This document shows, piece by piece, positions 9,581 to 18,169 of a DNA stretch of 64,000 nucleotides. Position numbers and translations under genes: made by a program. This stretch comes from Pseudomonas allokribbensis (GTDB lineage Bacteria > Pseudomonadota > Gammaproteobacteria > Pseudomonadales > Pseudomonadaceae), in NCBI RefSeq assembly GCF_014863605.1, contig NZ_CP062252.1, positions 2,055,001 through 2,119,000 of the forward strand, in the 5' to 3' direction. The notes beneath the pieces were generated by a model. It ran no database searches. It was not told where the DNA came from and saw only the letters and a program-made list of their open reading frames with translations. The first letter of the stretch is position 1. Each line of letters opens with the position of its first letter.

Positions 9581-9597
9581 GTTGTACTCAATGACTA

Positions 9598-10548
9598 CTA
9601 TTTATTGTCTTCAGTAATCAGTTTTTCTGTATTCAATCCATGGCTAAGGCTGTACACATAAGCCGCCAGCAATTGCACTTTATCGTTACCCAGCAGCTCG
9701 TTCTGAGCCGGCATGTGGCCCTGACGACCATGGCGAATGGTCTGTTCAAGCTGGGTCAGGCTGGTGCCATAGATGAAACCGGCCGGGTGCGTCAGATTCG
9801 GCGCACCCATGGCTTCAGTGCCCTGGCCGGTTGCCCCATGACAGGCTACGCACATGGTGCTGAACGTTTGCTGTCCTGCTTGCAGGTCGGCCTTGTTGTC
9901 CGCCGGCAGTGGCAGTCCGGCCAGCTCGTGACGCACGTACGCCGCGACGTTTTTCACACCCGCCTCACCGAGCGACTCGCCCCAGGCCGGCATCGCCGCG
10001 ATCCGGCCACCCATGATGGTGGTCTTGATCGTCTCGGCACTGCCGCCCCAGCGCCAGTCCTGGTCGGCGAGGTTAGGGAAGCCGAAGGCACCCTTGGCGT
10101 CCGAGCCGTGGCACACCGAGCAGTTGGACGCGAACAGACGGCCGCCCATTTTCAGCGCCTGCGGATCCTTCGCCACTTCTTCCACCGGCATCGCGGCGAA
10201 TTTGGCGAAGATCGGCCCGAACTTGGCGTCAGCCTTGCTCATTTCCTTTTCCCACTCGTGGACGCCGGTCCAGCCGTCCTCGTAGCCGGGCAGGATGCCT
10301 TTCCAGTTACCGAGACCCGGGTAAAGGATCAGATAGCCCACGGAAAACACCAGCGTGCCGGCGAACAGCATGAACCACCACTGCGGCAGCGGGTTGTCGT
10401 ACTCCTCGATGCCGTCGAAGCTGTGGCCCATGGTCTGGTCGACGCTGCCCTTGGTCTCGCCCCGACGGGTGCCGACCAGCAGCCAGGTCAGGCCGATCAG
10501 GCTGCCGATGGTCAGTACGCAGATCCACGTACTCCAGAAGGTGGTCAT
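9598..10548 (-). CDS. ccoP: cbb3-type cytochrome c oxidase subunit III, CcoP2 (diheme)
   Basis: This 316-residue paralogue of CcoP1 has the same layout: two membrane helices, the [14 protein letters not shown] linker, and heme sites CSVCHG and CVACHG. It is 11 residues shorter, mainly between the second helix and the first heme domain ([15 protein letters not shown] here, against a longer [15 protein letters not shown] insertion in CcoP1). The C-terminus diverges ([13 protein letters not shown]). The ATG at 10548 overlaps the ccoQ2 stop. It is the last gene of the distal cco-2 operon. Confidence 0.96.
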   Translation of the reverse strand: MTTFWSTWICVLTIGSLIGLTWLLVGTRRGETKGSVDQTMGHSFDGIEEYDNPLPQWWFMLFAGTLVFSVGYLILYPGLGNWKGILPGYEDGWTGVHEWEKEMSKADAKFGPIFAKFAAMPVEEVAKDPQALKMGGRLFASNCSVCHGSDAKGAFGFPNLADQDWRWGGSAETIKTTIMGGRIAAMPAWGESLGEAGVKNVAAYVRHELAGLPLPADNKADLQAGQQTFSTMCVACHGATGQGTEAMGAPNLTHPAGFIYGTSLTQLEQTIRHGRQGHMPAQNELLGNDKVQLLAAYVYSLSHGLNTEKLITEDNK

Positions 10549-10742
10549 GGCCGGGTACTCCTTGTTTCAGATGCTTGGGTTGGGTCGGGTTGCGGCTCGT
10601 CGGCAAACGGCAGCAGGCGCGCTTCGGCGAATTCCGGCGTGCGCTTGCGGTTGAACACCCACAGGGTCAGGCCGACGAAGGCCACGAACACCACGACCGT
10701 GCCGAGGCCGCGTATCAGCCCCGCGCTCATTTCAATGACCAT
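10545..10742 (-). CDS. ccoQ: cbb3-type cytochrome c oxidase subunit IV, CcoQ2
   Basis: This 65-residue single-helix protein begins [18 protein letters not shown] and has a charged C-terminal tail ([19 protein letters not shown]). The ATG at 10742 is preferred over an upstream GTG at 10751 because the GTG falls inside the AGAGGTG ribosome site that serves the ATG. It sits between ccoO2 and ccoP2. Confidence 0.9.
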   Translation of the reverse strand: MVIEMSAGLIRGLGTVVVFVAFVGLTLWVFNRKRTPEFAEARLLPFADEPQPDPTQASETRSTRP

Positions 10743-10747
10743 CGGGC

Positions 10748-11356
10748 TCACCTCTTGCTCTTGATCGCAGTGCCAAGCACCTGCAGGTAGGAGACGAGGG
10801 CGTCCATTTCGGTCTTGCCCTTGAGGCTGGCCACCGCGCCGCTGATGTCGTCATCGGTGTACGGCACGCCGAGGGTGCGCATGACCTTGAGCTTGGTTTC
10901 GGTGTGGCTGCTGTCGACCGGTTGGGTGACCAGCCATGGGTAGGCCGGCATTTTCGATTCCGGCACAACGTTGCGCGGGTTGTACAAGTGCGCACGGTGC
11001 CAGTCATCCGAGTAGCGCGCGCCAACCCGGGCCAGGTCCGGACCGGTACGTTTCGAGCCCCACAGGAACGGGTGATCCCACACGCTTTCACCGGCCACCG
11101 AGTAGTGGCCGTAGCGTTCGGTTTCGGCGCGGAACGGACGGATCATCTGCGAGTGGCAGCCGACGCAGCCTTCGCGGATGTAGATGTCACGGCCTTCCAG
11201 TTGCAGCGCGGTGTAGGGCTTCATGCCTTCCACCGGTTTGTTGGTCACGTCCTGGAAGAACAGCGGGACGATCTGGGTCAGGCCGCCGATGCTCACGGCG
11301 AACACCATCAGCAGCATCAGCAGGCCGACGTTCTTTTCAATCGTTTCGTGTTTCAT
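10748..11356 (-). CDS. ccoO: cbb3-type cytochrome c oxidase subunit II, CcoO2 (monoheme)
   Basis: This 202-residue CcoO paralogue begins [18 protein letters not shown] and has heme site [12 protein letters not shown] and the conserved [19 protein letters not shown] block. The ATG at 11356 has GAGGAG 6-10 bases upstream. A longer frame to 11389 lacks a ribosome site and adds an un-CcoO-like Arg/Pro-rich leader. There is a 10-base gap to ccoN2, unlike the one-base overlap in the first operon. Confidence 0.96.
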   Translation of the reverse strand: MKHETIEKNVGLLMLLMVFAVSIGGLTQIVPLFFQDVTNKPVEGMKPYTALQLEGRDIYIREGCVGCHSQMIRPFRAETERYGHYSVAGESVWDHPFLWGSKRTGPDLARVGARYSDDWHRAHLYNPRNVVPESKMPAYPWLVTQPVDSSHTETKLKVMRTLGVPYTDDDISGAVASLKGKTEMDALVSYLQVLGTAIKSKR

Positions 11357-11366
11357 GGCGGACTCC

Positions 11367-12791
11367 TCAGGCCATCTGCGCGGCAGCAACGACGTCAGCA
11401 GGCTGCGAGGCCCGCACGGTGCGCCAGGTGTTGTAAGCCATCAGGAACATGCCGCTGAGGAAGATCGCCCCGCCAATCAGCCGCACGACGAAGCCAGGGT
11501 GGCTGGCCACCAGGGTTTCGACGAAGGAGTAGGTCAGCGTGCCGTCCTCGTTCACTGCGCGCCACATCAGGCCTTGTGCAATGCCGTTGACCCACATCGA
11601 AGCGATGTAGAGCACGGTGCCGATGGTCGCGAGCCAGAAGTGCGCATTGATCAGGCCGATGCTGTGCATCTGCTCTTTGCCGAAGATTTTCGGGATCATG
11701 TGGTACAGCGCGCCGATGGAAATCATCGCCACCCAGCCGAGCGCGCCGGCGTGTACGTGGCCGATGGTCCAGTCGGTGTAGTGGGAGAGGGCGTTGACGG
11801 TCTTGATCGCCATCATCGGACCTTCGAAGGTCGACATGCCGTAGAACGCCAGCGACACCACGAGGAAGCGCAGGATCGGGTCGCTGCGCAACTTATGCCA
11901 GGCGCCCGACAGGGTCATCATGCCGTTGATCATGCCGCCCCAGCTCGGTGCCAGCAGTACCAGCGACATCACCATGCCCAGCGACTGCGCCCAGTCCGGC
12001 AGCGCGGTGTAGTGCAAGTGGTGCGGGCCGGCCCAGATGTACAGAGTGATCAGCGCCCAGAAGTGCACGATCGACAGGCGATACGAATACACCGGACGTT
12101 CGGCCTGTTTCGGCACGAAGTAGTACATCATCCCGAGGAAACCGGCGGTGAGGAAAAAGCCTACGGCGTTGTGGCCGTACCACCATTGCACCATCGCGTC
12201 GGTCGCGCCGGCGTACACCGAGTAGGACTTGGTGAAGCTCACCGGCAACTCAAGGTTGTTGACGATGTGCAGGATCGCCACGGTGATGATGAACGCGCCG
12301 AAGAACCAGTTGCCCACATAAATGTGCTTGGTCTTGCGCTGCATGATCGTGCCGAAGAACACGATGGCGTAGGCGACCCAGACGATGGTGATCAGGATGT
12401 CGATCGGCCATTCCAGCTCGGCGTATTCCTTGGAACTGGTGTAACCCAGCGGCAGGCTGATGGCCGCCAGCAGGATCACCAGTTGCCAGCCCCAGAAGCA
12501 GAAGGCGGCAATTTTCGGCGCAAACAGTTGGGTCTGGCAGGTGCGCTGCACCGAGTAGAACGAACTGGCGAACAAGGCACAGCCGCCGAACGCGAAGATC
12601 ACCGCGTTGGTGTGCAGCGGGCGCAGGCGTCCGAAGCTGGTCCACGGCAGGTTGAAGTTGAGTTCGGGCCAGACCAATTGAGCCGCGAGAAAAACCCCGA
12701 GCCCCATGCCGACGATGCCCCACACCACCGTCATAATGGCGAATTGGCGGACCACCTTGTAGTTGTAGGCGGTACTGATAGAAGTGTTCAT
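11367..12791 (-). CDS. ccoN: cbb3-type cytochrome c oxidase subunit I, CcoN2 (catalytic)
   Basis: This 474-residue catalytic subunit is nearly collinear with CcoN1 and keeps the same His-rich segments ([35 protein letters not shown]). It begins [20 protein letters not shown]. It differs mainly at the N- and C-termini and in scattered helix positions. It is first in the ccoN2-O2-Q2-P2 operon, whose promoter carries a full Anr box, so it is the likely low-oxygen-induced isoform. This matches cco-2 in P. aeruginosa by position and box quality. Confidence 0.97.
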   Translation of the reverse strand: MNTSISTAYNYKVVRQFAIMTVVWGIVGMGLGVFLAAQLVWPELNFNLPWTSFGRLRPLHTNAVIFAFGGCALFASSFYSVQRTCQTQLFAPKIAAFCFWGWQLVILLAAISLPLGYTSSKEYAELEWPIDILITIVWVAYAIVFFGTIMQRKTKHIYVGNWFFGAFIITVAILHIVNNLELPVSFTKSYSVYAGATDAMVQWWYGHNAVGFFLTAGFLGMMYYFVPKQAERPVYSYRLSIVHFWALITLYIWAGPHHLHYTALPDWAQSLGMVMSLVLLAPSWGGMINGMMTLSGAWHKLRSDPILRFLVVSLAFYGMSTFEGPMMAIKTVNALSHYTDWTIGHVHAGALGWVAMISIGALYHMIPKIFGKEQMHSIGLINAHFWLATIGTVLYIASMWVNGIAQGLMWRAVNEDGTLTYSFVETLVASHPGFVVRLIGGAIFLSGMFLMAYNTWRTVRASQPADVVAAAQMA

Positions 12792-12886
12792 GGTTCCCCA
12801 TCCACGGTTCAGCCGAAGTGAGCGCGCGCAGAAAACGCCGCGAATCCTTCGCCTGGAGTTATAGGCAGACTAAAAGCGAGGCAAGC

Positions 12887-13567
12887 ATGGACAAACAGCA
12901 CAAGGCCAGTATTGACGGGGATCAATGGGCGCAGTGCCTGCGGGATCGTGGGTGGCTTTGGGATGCCGCTGTTGGGGAGGCTTCGGCGACGCTGATCCTG
13001 GCGCATGGGGCGGGGGCGCCGATGGATAGCGCCTGGATGAACGATATGGCTGGGCGCCTTGCTGGGCTGGGGGTGAACGTGTTGCGGTTTGAGTTTCCTT
13101 ATATGGCGCAGCGGCGGGTTGATGGGGTCAAGCGGCCGCCGAATCCTGCGGGGAAATTGCAGGAGTGCTGGCGTGAGGTTTTCGCTGAAGTGCGACGTCA
13201 TGTCGCTGGGGTTTTGGCGGTTGGCGGGAAGTCGATGGGGGGGCGGATGGCGAGTCTGCTTGCCGATGAGCTTGGCGCGGATGCGTTGGTTTGCCTGGGT
13301 TATCCGTTTTATGCAGTGGGTAAGCCTGAGAAACCACGGGTTGAGCATCTGGCTGGGTTAAAGACTCGGACGTTGATTGTGCAAGGCGAGCGCGATGCTC
13401 TTGGCAATCGGGACGCTGTCGGGGCTTACGATCTATCGCCGAGTATTGAGGTGTTTTGGTTGGCTTCTGGGGATCATGACTTGAAGCCGCTGAAGGTTTC
13501 CGGATTTACGCATGAGCAGCATTTGGCTACCGCCGCGCAGAAAGTTGCTGCGTTTCTCAAGCGCTGA
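12887..13567 (+). CDS. Alpha/beta-hydrolase fold protein (KANL3/Tex30-like family)
   Basis: This 226-residue predicted hydrolase begins MDKQHKASIDGDQW. It shows the oxyanion-side sequence LILAHGAGAPMDSAWMN, the nucleophile elbow GGKSMGGRMAS (GxSxG), a later acid region GERDALGN and a His in SGDHDLKP, so a Ser-Asp-His triad is plausible. The family has no settled substrate. The ATG at 12887 follows a GCGAGGC ribosome site. It is divergent from ccoN2, as the corresponding hydrolase is in P. aeruginosa, and its first codons contain the ccoN2 Anr box. Codon use is somewhat G-heavy compared with neighbouring genes. Confidence 0.87.
   Translation: MDKQHKASIDGDQWAQCLRDRGWLWDAAVGEASATLILAHGAGAPMDSAWMNDMAGRLAGLGVNVLRFEFPYMAQRRVDGVKRPPNPAGKLQECWREVFAEVRRHVAGVLAVGGKSMGGRMASLLADELGADALVCLGYPFYAVGKPEKPRVEHLAGLKTRTLIVQGERDALGNRDAVGAYDLSPSIEVFWLASGDHDLKPLKVSGFTHEQHLATAAQKVAAFLKR
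12912..12925 (-). promoter_or_regulatory. Consensus Anr box for the ccoN2 operon, inside the divergent hydrolase gene
   Basis: The plus-strand sequence is TTGAC-GGGG-ATCAA, a full match to TTGAY-N4-RTCAA. Its centre is about 127 bases upstream of ccoN2. It overlaps codons 9-13 of the hydrolase gene (Ile-Asp-Gly-Asp-Gln), so the coding sequence is constrained at this point. Confidence 0.72.
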
Positions 13568-13595
13568 TCGAGATTTTGAACCGCATGAAGATCGG

Positions 13596-13645
13596 CTCCC
13601 TTTCCCCCTCGCCCCCTTGGGGGAGAGGGCTGGGGTGAGGGGGTA
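13596..13645. repeat. Dispersed G/C-rich intergenic repeat (palindromic)
   Basis: The segment contains CCCCCTTGGGGG (13612-13623) followed by GAGAGGGCTGGGGTGAGGGG. Closely related strings recur at about 14,192-14,231. This string type is widespread between genes in Pseudomonas (from memory). It may also end the hydrolase transcript. Confidence 0.6.
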
Positions 13646-13689
13646 GATCTTGAACGTTGCACACTTTTCGATCTATGTGCATATCCATT

Positions 13690-13960
13690 GCTGCGGTTAA
13701 TTCCACCTAGGGTTTCGCCCTTACGGCGACTCACTTTTTTTACAAACGCCTAAAAAAAGTAAGCAAAAAAACGCTTGCTCCTACGTTCGGCCCGCTCGCT
13801 AAGGCTCGGGGTTCCTTCGCTCCGGGATTCATCCGGGGGGCATCGCCTACGGTTTGCTTCGCTGCACCTCCTCTCGATGTGTTTGGCTTCGCCAAACGGT
13901 CGCTGCGCTCCCACCCCCGGATAAATCCCTCCACTCAGCCTTCCGACGTCGCCCGTGGAT
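13690..13960. repeat. Probable dispersed intergenic element
   Basis: No gene is credible in this stretch. It is dense in short inverted repeats, such as GTTTGGCTTCGCCAAAC near 13,879-13,895 and the A/T-run pair around the TTTTTTTAC block at 13,734-13,760. Its wording (GGGTTTCGCCCTTACGGCGA, GCTCGCTAAGGCTCGGGGTTC) resembles a long repeat seen between genes of fluorescent pseudomonads. That identity is from memory, not from a search. Confidence 0.4.
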
Positions 13961-14015
13961 CAAGATCAAAAGCGGTACTCGAGCTAACGCTCATCGTTTT
14001 GAGTGGTTAAGGGCC

Positions 14016-14231
14016 GATTGAAGTGCTGTTCAAAACCTGAGTTCAACTCGGTATCCCACGTCGGCGTACCTCGCCCAAACACCTCGGTCAGTCCCTCTCC
14101 CTTAGGTGAGAGGCAGATTGAGGTGCTTTCAAAAACCTGAGTTCACCTCGGTATCCCACGTCGGCGTACCTCGTCCAAACACCTCGGTCAGTCCCCTCTC
14201 CCTCGGGGAGAGGGCTAGGGTGAGGGGGAAG
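14016..14231. repeat. Two-copy 100-bp tandem repeat ending in a hairpin
   Basis: Two copies begin GATTGAAGTGCTG / GATTGAGGTGCTT at 14,016 and 14,116, an exact 100-base period. They share the long core from CAAAACCTGAGTTCA to CACCTCGGTCAGTC with few substitutions. Each unit ends in a CTCTCCCT...GAGAG hairpin; the second merges into the GAGAGGGCTAGGGTGAGGGGG repeat. Confidence 0.8.
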
Positions 14232-14339
14232 GTTTCACTGACAAGCCACCAAAACTGAAAGCTCCCACAACCCGGCATTTCCAGCGAATAAACAAGATCG
14301 CGTGACCACGTTTAAAGTACACGAACCGTTACGCCACAA

Positions 14340-14656
14340 GGGCTACAACACCTTGCGTCATTGCCTACGCGTACGCCAGAATCCGCCGGCTTACGCGGCT
14401 ATGGGGCGGGCTATATCGTTTCCCTGTCACTGAAAAACAGTGATGGGGTTTGGTAGCCCGTCTCAAATTGTCGTTGTAGCGACACCCTAAATGCCGTCTC
14501 TTTTTTGGGTATGGCTTTGTATGGTGGGCATGCGTGGGGCTCCTCTGTGAGCGCCGGGTTTCCCGATTTGACCGGTCTACCAACCCGCGCATGGCCGCCA
14601 CCCGCCGTTTGGTAGCGAGGGTGATGGCTCCTATTTTTCAAATTGGAGTTCTATCT
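14340..14656 (+). ncRNA. Candidate structured 5' leader of the DUF6124 gene
   Basis: A chain of hairpins precedes the ATG at 14,657: TCACTG-A5-CAGTGA (14,427-14,443), TGTCG-N6-CGACA (14,469-14,484), GCTC-N6-GAGC (14,539-14,552) and CACCC-N15-GGGTG (14,599-14,623). Two TTGGTAG motifs (14,450-14,456 and about 14,609-14,615) could compete for a single CTACCAA (14,577-14,583), as in an either/or RNA fold. The sequence looks like a leader that recurs before DUF6124 genes in Pseudomonas (recollection only). Its function is unknown. Confidence 0.4.
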
Positions 14657-15016
14657 ATGTTCAAAGCCACACCAAACCCACCAGAAACTGATCCAACCCC
14701 TCACGATCCCGAGCTCGAATCCCAAAAGACAAAAGAAGCCGCCGACCGCGCACTCGACTTTTACCTCGGCCCCGAAATCCCGAAATACTTCCCACCCAAG
14801 TCCCGCCCCATCTACATGGTCGATCCCACGCTCGATGACGAAACACTGCTCGTCGAAGCCAGTGAATCACTGTCGTCAGCCAACGCCATGGCCGGCAATA
14901 TCGCCAACTCGGTGAAAGGCCCGGAGCGCAAACCGCTGCTGGCGCTGCAACAGCTGATCATGTTGAACGAACTGCTGGTGAATCGGTTGCTGGACAGGCT
15001 CCGTTTACCGCAGTAA
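14657..15016 (+). CDS. DUF6124 (formerly DUF3077) family protein
   Basis: This 119-residue protein begins MFKATPNPPETDPTPHD, the typical opening of DUF6124 proteins in Pseudomonas. It continues with EAADRALDFYLGPE and a C-terminal helical half (LLALQQLIMLNELLVNRLLD). These proteins occur in several copies per genome and have no known function. The start is fixed by GGAG 8 bases before the ATG; a longer upstream frame is part of the structured leader. A hairpin terminator follows 25 bases after the stop. Confidence 0.85.
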   Translation: MFKATPNPPETDPTPHDPELESQKTKEAADRALDFYLGPEIPKYFPPKSRPIYMVDPTLDDETLLVEASESLSSANAMAGNIANSVKGPERKPLLALQQLIMLNELLVNRLLDRLRLPQ

Positions 15017-15041
15017 CACCAGCTCTGACAGCTAGGTAACT

Positions 15042-15073
15042 AAAAGCCCGGATGCTTACACGTTCCGGGCTTT
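15042..15073. terminator. Bidirectional hairpin terminator
   Basis: AAAGCCCGGA and TCCGGGCTTT are paired around an 11-base loop, with A-rich and T-rich flanks on opposite sides. It can end both the DUF6124 gene and the convergent small gene at 15,079. Confidence 0.85.
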
Positions 15074-15078
15074 CAACA

Positions 15079-15261
15079 TTACGAGATTGATCCTCCCCGA
15101 TAATCGGGAGGCAGCCTGCCAGTGATCAAAAATTTATCGAATGCTTTTTGCCCATCACGCGCCGCTCGCCGCACATCAAGGAATGTCAGTTCACCCCGGA
15201 CTTCCTTTCTCACAGGTTTGTCCGTCGTGCCCATCGGATTCTGCGTAGGTGATGCATTCAT
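15079..15261 (-). CDS. Small hypothetical protein
   Basis: This 60-codon frame begins MNASPTQNPMGTTDKP and contains LTFLDVRRAARDGQKAFDKFLITG. No family is recognised. The helix-compatible composition looks like real protein, and it ends right at a terminator shared with the convergent DUF6124 gene. Against it, there is no strong ribosome site before the ATG at 15,261, and an internal ATG at 15,234 is equally possible. Confidence 0.45.
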   Translation of the reverse strand: MNASPTQNPMGTTDKPVRKEVRGELTFLDVRRAARDGQKAFDKFLITGRLPPDYRGGSIS

Positions 15262-15393
15262 GCTGGCTAACCCGTGTGAATAAGTTTGAACGACAAAGTA
15301 GAGCCGGGCTTCATCGCGTGCCAGTCAGTTGGGTCTGATTCAGTTGTAGGCATTGTCCGCGTTTTTCGAATGAGATTTTCGCTAGCAAGCCGG

Positions 15394-15493
15394 GCCTCTT
15401 CGCGGGCAAGCCCGCTCCCACAATGATGGTGGTGTTGCGAGATTTTGTGGCCAATGCGAAACCCTGTGGGAGTGGGCTTGCCCACGAAGAGGG
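15394..15493. repeat. Inverted pair of Pseudomonas REP elements
   Basis: CTCTTCGCGGGCAAGCCCGC-TCCCACA (15,396-15,422) and TGTGGGAG-TGGGCTTGCCCACGAAGAG (about 15,465-15,491) are inverted copies about 40 bases apart. Each contains its own short palindrome (GGGCAAGCCC type). This is the usual REP-pair arrangement in this genus. Confidence 0.85.
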
Positions 15494-15520
15494 CGGTGCT
15501 GGCTACGTCCATTTCAGACA

Positions 15521-15569
15521 GGCAATAAAAACCCCGGAAGCTTTCGCTGCCCGGGGTTTCTTTATTGCC
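15521..15569. terminator. Hairpin terminator after aer
   Basis: GGCAATAAA-AACCCCGG pairs with CCGGGGTTTC-TTTATTGCC around a 13-base loop. The A/T-rich flanks also pair. It lies 8 bases past the aer stop on the minus strand. Confidence 0.88.
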
Positions 15570-15576
15570 ACAGCAA

Positions 15577-17142
15577 TCAGCGGTTAAACCGCTCCACCAA
15601 CGAATACTGCGTATTAGCCGTCTTCGTCAGCTCTTCACTCAACAGCGCCGAGTTATGCGCCTGTTCCGAGGTCTGATCCGCCAGTTCCGAGATGTTGCTG
15701 ATGTTGCGGCTGATTTCTTCAGCCACCGCACTTTGCTCTTCGGTCGCGGCGGCGATCTGGGTGGTCATGTCGGTGATGTTGGCCACTGCTTCGCTGATGC
15801 CGACCAATGCCTGATCCGCTTCCAGTACCCGCGCTACACCTTCTTCCGCCTGGCGATGGCCGGCTTCCATGGTTTGTACGGCGCTGGATGCAGTCTGTTG
15901 CAGCTTGGCGATCAGGGCGTGGATCTGGCCGGTGGATTCGCTGGTGCGTTGCGCCAGTTGGCGAACTTCGTCGGCGACCACGGCAAAACCACGGCCCATC
16001 TCGCCGGCACGCGCTGCTTCAATCGCAGCGTTGAGCGCGAGCAGGTTGGTCTGGTCGGCGATGCCTTTGATCACGTCGACCACGCCGCCGATTTCGTCGC
16101 TGTCCTTGGCCAGTTGAGTGACGGTCAGGCCGGTTTCACCGACAACGACCGACAAGCGCTGGATGGCTTCGCGGGTTTCGCCGGCGATGTCGCGGCCGCG
16201 ACCGGTCAGGCGATTGGCTTCCTGGGTGGCGTCTGCGGTGCGTTGTACGTGGCTCGCCACTTCTTGCGTGGTGGCGGCCATCTGGTTGACGGCGGTGGCG
16301 ACCTGTTCGGTTTCCACGCGCTGGCGTTCCAGGCCGATGGAGCTGTTGTGCGCCAGACTGTCGGACTGTTTGGCCTGATCGGTCAGGTGCTCGGCGGTGT
16401 CCTGCAGACGGGTCAGGCAGGTTTTCAGGCGGGCTTCCTGGCTGAGGATCGACATTTCCAGACGCGCCTGGGCGCCACGGCTGTCGGTGTACATCTGCGC
16501 GATCAACGGGTCGGAGGTGGTCTGCTCGGCCAGACGCAGCAGGCGCTTGAGCCCGCGTTGTTGCCATTGCAGGCCCAACAGACCCAGCGGCACCGACAGA
16601 CCGGCGGCGAGGGCGAAGCCCCACTGCGAGTTCAGGGTGGCGCCGATCATGAAGCTCAACTGGCTGACCAGAATGAACGGCAGCCAGTCCTGCACGATCG
16701 GCAGCCATTTGTCGCTCGAAGGAATCGCCGACTTGCCCTGGTTGATGCGTTGGTAGAGCGCTTCGGCACGGCGGATCTGTTCGGCGGACGGCTTGACCCG
16801 TACCGACTCGTAACCGACCACCTGACTGCCATCGAACACCGGCGTTACATAGGCGTTAACCCAGTAATGATCACCGGTCTTGCAGCGATTCTTGACAATG
16901 CCCATCCATGGCAAGCCTTGTTTCAGTGTGCCCCACATGTGCGAAAACACCGCAGCCGGGACGTCGGGGTGACGAACCAGGTTGTGCGGCGCACGGATCA
17001 GCTCCTCACGCGAAAACCCGCTGATTTCGACGAAAGCGTCGTTGCAGTAGGTGATCACGCCTTTGGCGTCGGTTGTGGAAATCAACCGTTGCTGAGCCGG
17101 GAAAGTCCGTTCGCGTTGTGTAATGGGCTGGTTATTACGCAT
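15577..17142 (-). CDS. aer: Aerotaxis receptor Aer (PAS-containing methyl-accepting chemotaxis protein)
   Basis: At 521 residues this matches the length of P. aeruginosa Aer. The N-terminal PAS domain (about residues 10-120) carries [19 protein letters not shown] and [20 protein letters not shown], the FAD-binding PAS pattern of Aer. A membrane hairpin follows (about residues 150-195, [16 protein letters not shown] and [17 protein letters not shown]). The cytoplasmic signalling domain has the invariant hairpin [19 protein letters not shown]. There is no periplasmic ligand domain, so it senses internal redox or energy state. In P. aeruginosa aer is likewise close to the cco genes, a coherent oxygen-response neighbourhood. 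No convincing Anr box was found upstream. Confidence 0.92.
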   Translation of the reverse strand: MRNNQPITQRERTFPAQQRLISTTDAKGVITYCNDAFVEISGFSREELIRAPHNLVRHPDVPAAVFSHMWGTLKQGLPWMGIVKNRCKTGDHYWVNAYVTPVFDGSQVVGYESVRVKPSAEQIRRAEALYQRINQGKSAIPSSDKWLPIVQDWLPFILVSQLSFMIGATLNSQWGFALAAGLSVPLGLLGLQWQQRGLKRLLRLAEQTTSDPLIAQMYTDSRGAQARLEMSILSQEARLKTCLTRLQDTAEHLTDQAKQSDSLAHNSSIGLERQRVETEQVATAVNQMAATTQEVASHVQRTADATQEANRLTGRGRDIAGETREAIQRLSVVVGETGLTVTQLAKDSDEIGGVVDVIKGIADQTNLLALNAAIEAARAGEMGRGFAVVADEVRQLAQRTSESTGQIHALIAKLQQTASSAVQTMEAGHRQAEEGVARVLEADQALVGISEAVANITDMTTQIAAATEEQSAVAEEISRNISNISELADQTSEQAHNSALLSEELTKTANTQYSLVERFNR

Positions 17143-17244
17143 GGTTTTTCAATCCGCAAGGCTTTGAAAGGTTGTCGGCGGGGTCGGCGATTTGTTGAAG
17201 TTTTTTTTCATTTATAAGTACGGCGTCGCAAAACGGGGCTTGCT

Positions 17245-18036
17245 TCAACCCGCGAGCATCGGATAGGTGAACAGGCCGAAGTGCAGCAGGTTCAGACCAA
17301 AGTGCGTCATGATCGCCGCGCCGAGCCCGCCAAAACGGTAGGCCAGACCATAGCCGACACCTGCCAGGCTCGCCAGCAACACCCATTGCCAGCCGGCGCC
17401 CACATGCACCAGGCCGAACAGCAGGGACGCGAGCAGCAGCGCGAGGTTTTCGCCGTAGGGCAAGTGTTTGAAATGCCGGCTGAGGCCGCCCTGTATATAG
17501 CCGCGAAACAGCGCTTCTTCGACCAGCGTCACCAGCAGCAGGTTGTTCAGCACCCACAGCCACGCCTGATCCGGCCATTTCGGCGCCCAGGTGATCATGC
17601 CCAGCAACACCGCGCCGCCCAGCGCCAGGATCACGCTCAACGTCAGTGCCAGTGCGGTGGCGTAAACGGTCAGGCGCAACGACCGCCGCGCGACGATCCA
17701 CGGGCAGACCAGCAGCAGCCAGAAGCCGATCAGCGGTTTGTCGAGATTCACGAACATCGAGAACGGCACGGCGTTGTCGGTGAAGCGTTGCGCCGGGATC
17801 GCTCGGCCGTTGTAGAAGCCCGGCAGCCAGTGCATGGCCAGCGCCACGGCCAGCACGATAAACAGGCCATGGCCGAGAAAACGCCCGACCGGCACGGTTT
17901 GCTGGCGCACGGCGTAACCGGCGAAAACCAGCAGTGCAATGGAGATCAGCGCCAGCCAGCCGAGCTGGCCAAAGCTCAGCGCCAATCCGTAACCAAGGCT
18001 GAGAAGCCCGAGATAGAGCCATGGCAGAGCTGTCAT
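17245..18036 (-). CDS. CPBP-family (CAAX-protease-like) intramembrane metalloprotease
   Basis: This 263-residue membrane protein has about eight hydrophobic segments. The Abi/CPBP signature is complete: EEALFRG (about residue 170, the EExxxR motif), ASLLFGLVHVG (FxxxH) and GLGAAIMTHFGLNLLH (final HxxxN/H-type motif). The family includes type II CAAX prenyl endopeptidase-like enzymes and bacteriocin-immunity proteins; the substrate here is unknown. It lies 100 bases before aer on the same strand. The gene begins MTALPWLYLGLLSLG. Confidence 0.87.
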   Translation of the reverse strand: MTALPWLYLGLLSLGYGLALSFGQLGWLALISIALLVFAGYAVRQQTVPVGRFLGHGLFIVLAVALAMHWLPGFYNGRAIPAQRFTDNAVPFSMFVNLDKPLIGFWLLLVCPWIVARRSLRLTVYATALALTLSVILALGGAVLLGMITWAPKWPDQAWLWVLNNLLLVTLVEEALFRGYIQGGLSRHFKHLPYGENLALLLASLLFGLVHVGAGWQWVLLASLAGVGYGLAYRFGGLGAAIMTHFGLNLLHFGLFTYPMLAG

Positions 18037-18124
18037 GGAAAGTCCTTGTGCACGATTTGTGGACAGGCTTTCTACACGGGTGGGGGCGAGGGGACAAGTG
18101 AAGGTGTAGGGGAAAACCGGGACG

Positions 18125-18156
18125 CAGGCCCTGTGGGTTGGTCCTCACAGGGCCTG
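18125..18156. terminator. Hairpin terminator after inhA
   Basis: A perfect 11-bp inverted repeat (CAGGCCCTGTG / CACAGGGCCTG) has a 10-base loop and lies 14 bases past the inhA stop. A TTTTCC stretch follows on the minus strand. Confidence 0.7.
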
Positions 18157-18169
18157 TGCTGCGCACGAA

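Larger units (their letters stand above)
9114..9597. other. Intergenic region between the two cco operons
   Basis: This ~480-base stretch carries the promoter side of ccoN1 (Anr-like box at 9198-9211) and the terminator of the upstream ccoP2 (9554-9580). No credible gene was found. The short open frames inside have no ribosome sites and are Arg/Pro-rich in the way chance frames are. Confidence 0.7.

Noticed and set aside
13740..13934. Minus-strand 64-codon frame in the repeat-rich intergenic region.
   Set aside because: It lies wholly inside a dispersed-repeat-like element, has no ribosome site and resembles the spurious hypothetical proteins such repeats often generate.
13568..14231. CRISPR array.
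   Set aside because: Only two copies with a 100-base period are present, the copies are continuous rather than repeat-plus-spacer, and no cas genes are present.
15042..15073. Attachment site or small tRNA-like structure.
   Set aside because: It is a plain GC-rich hairpin with A/T flanks between convergent genes, best explained as a terminator.
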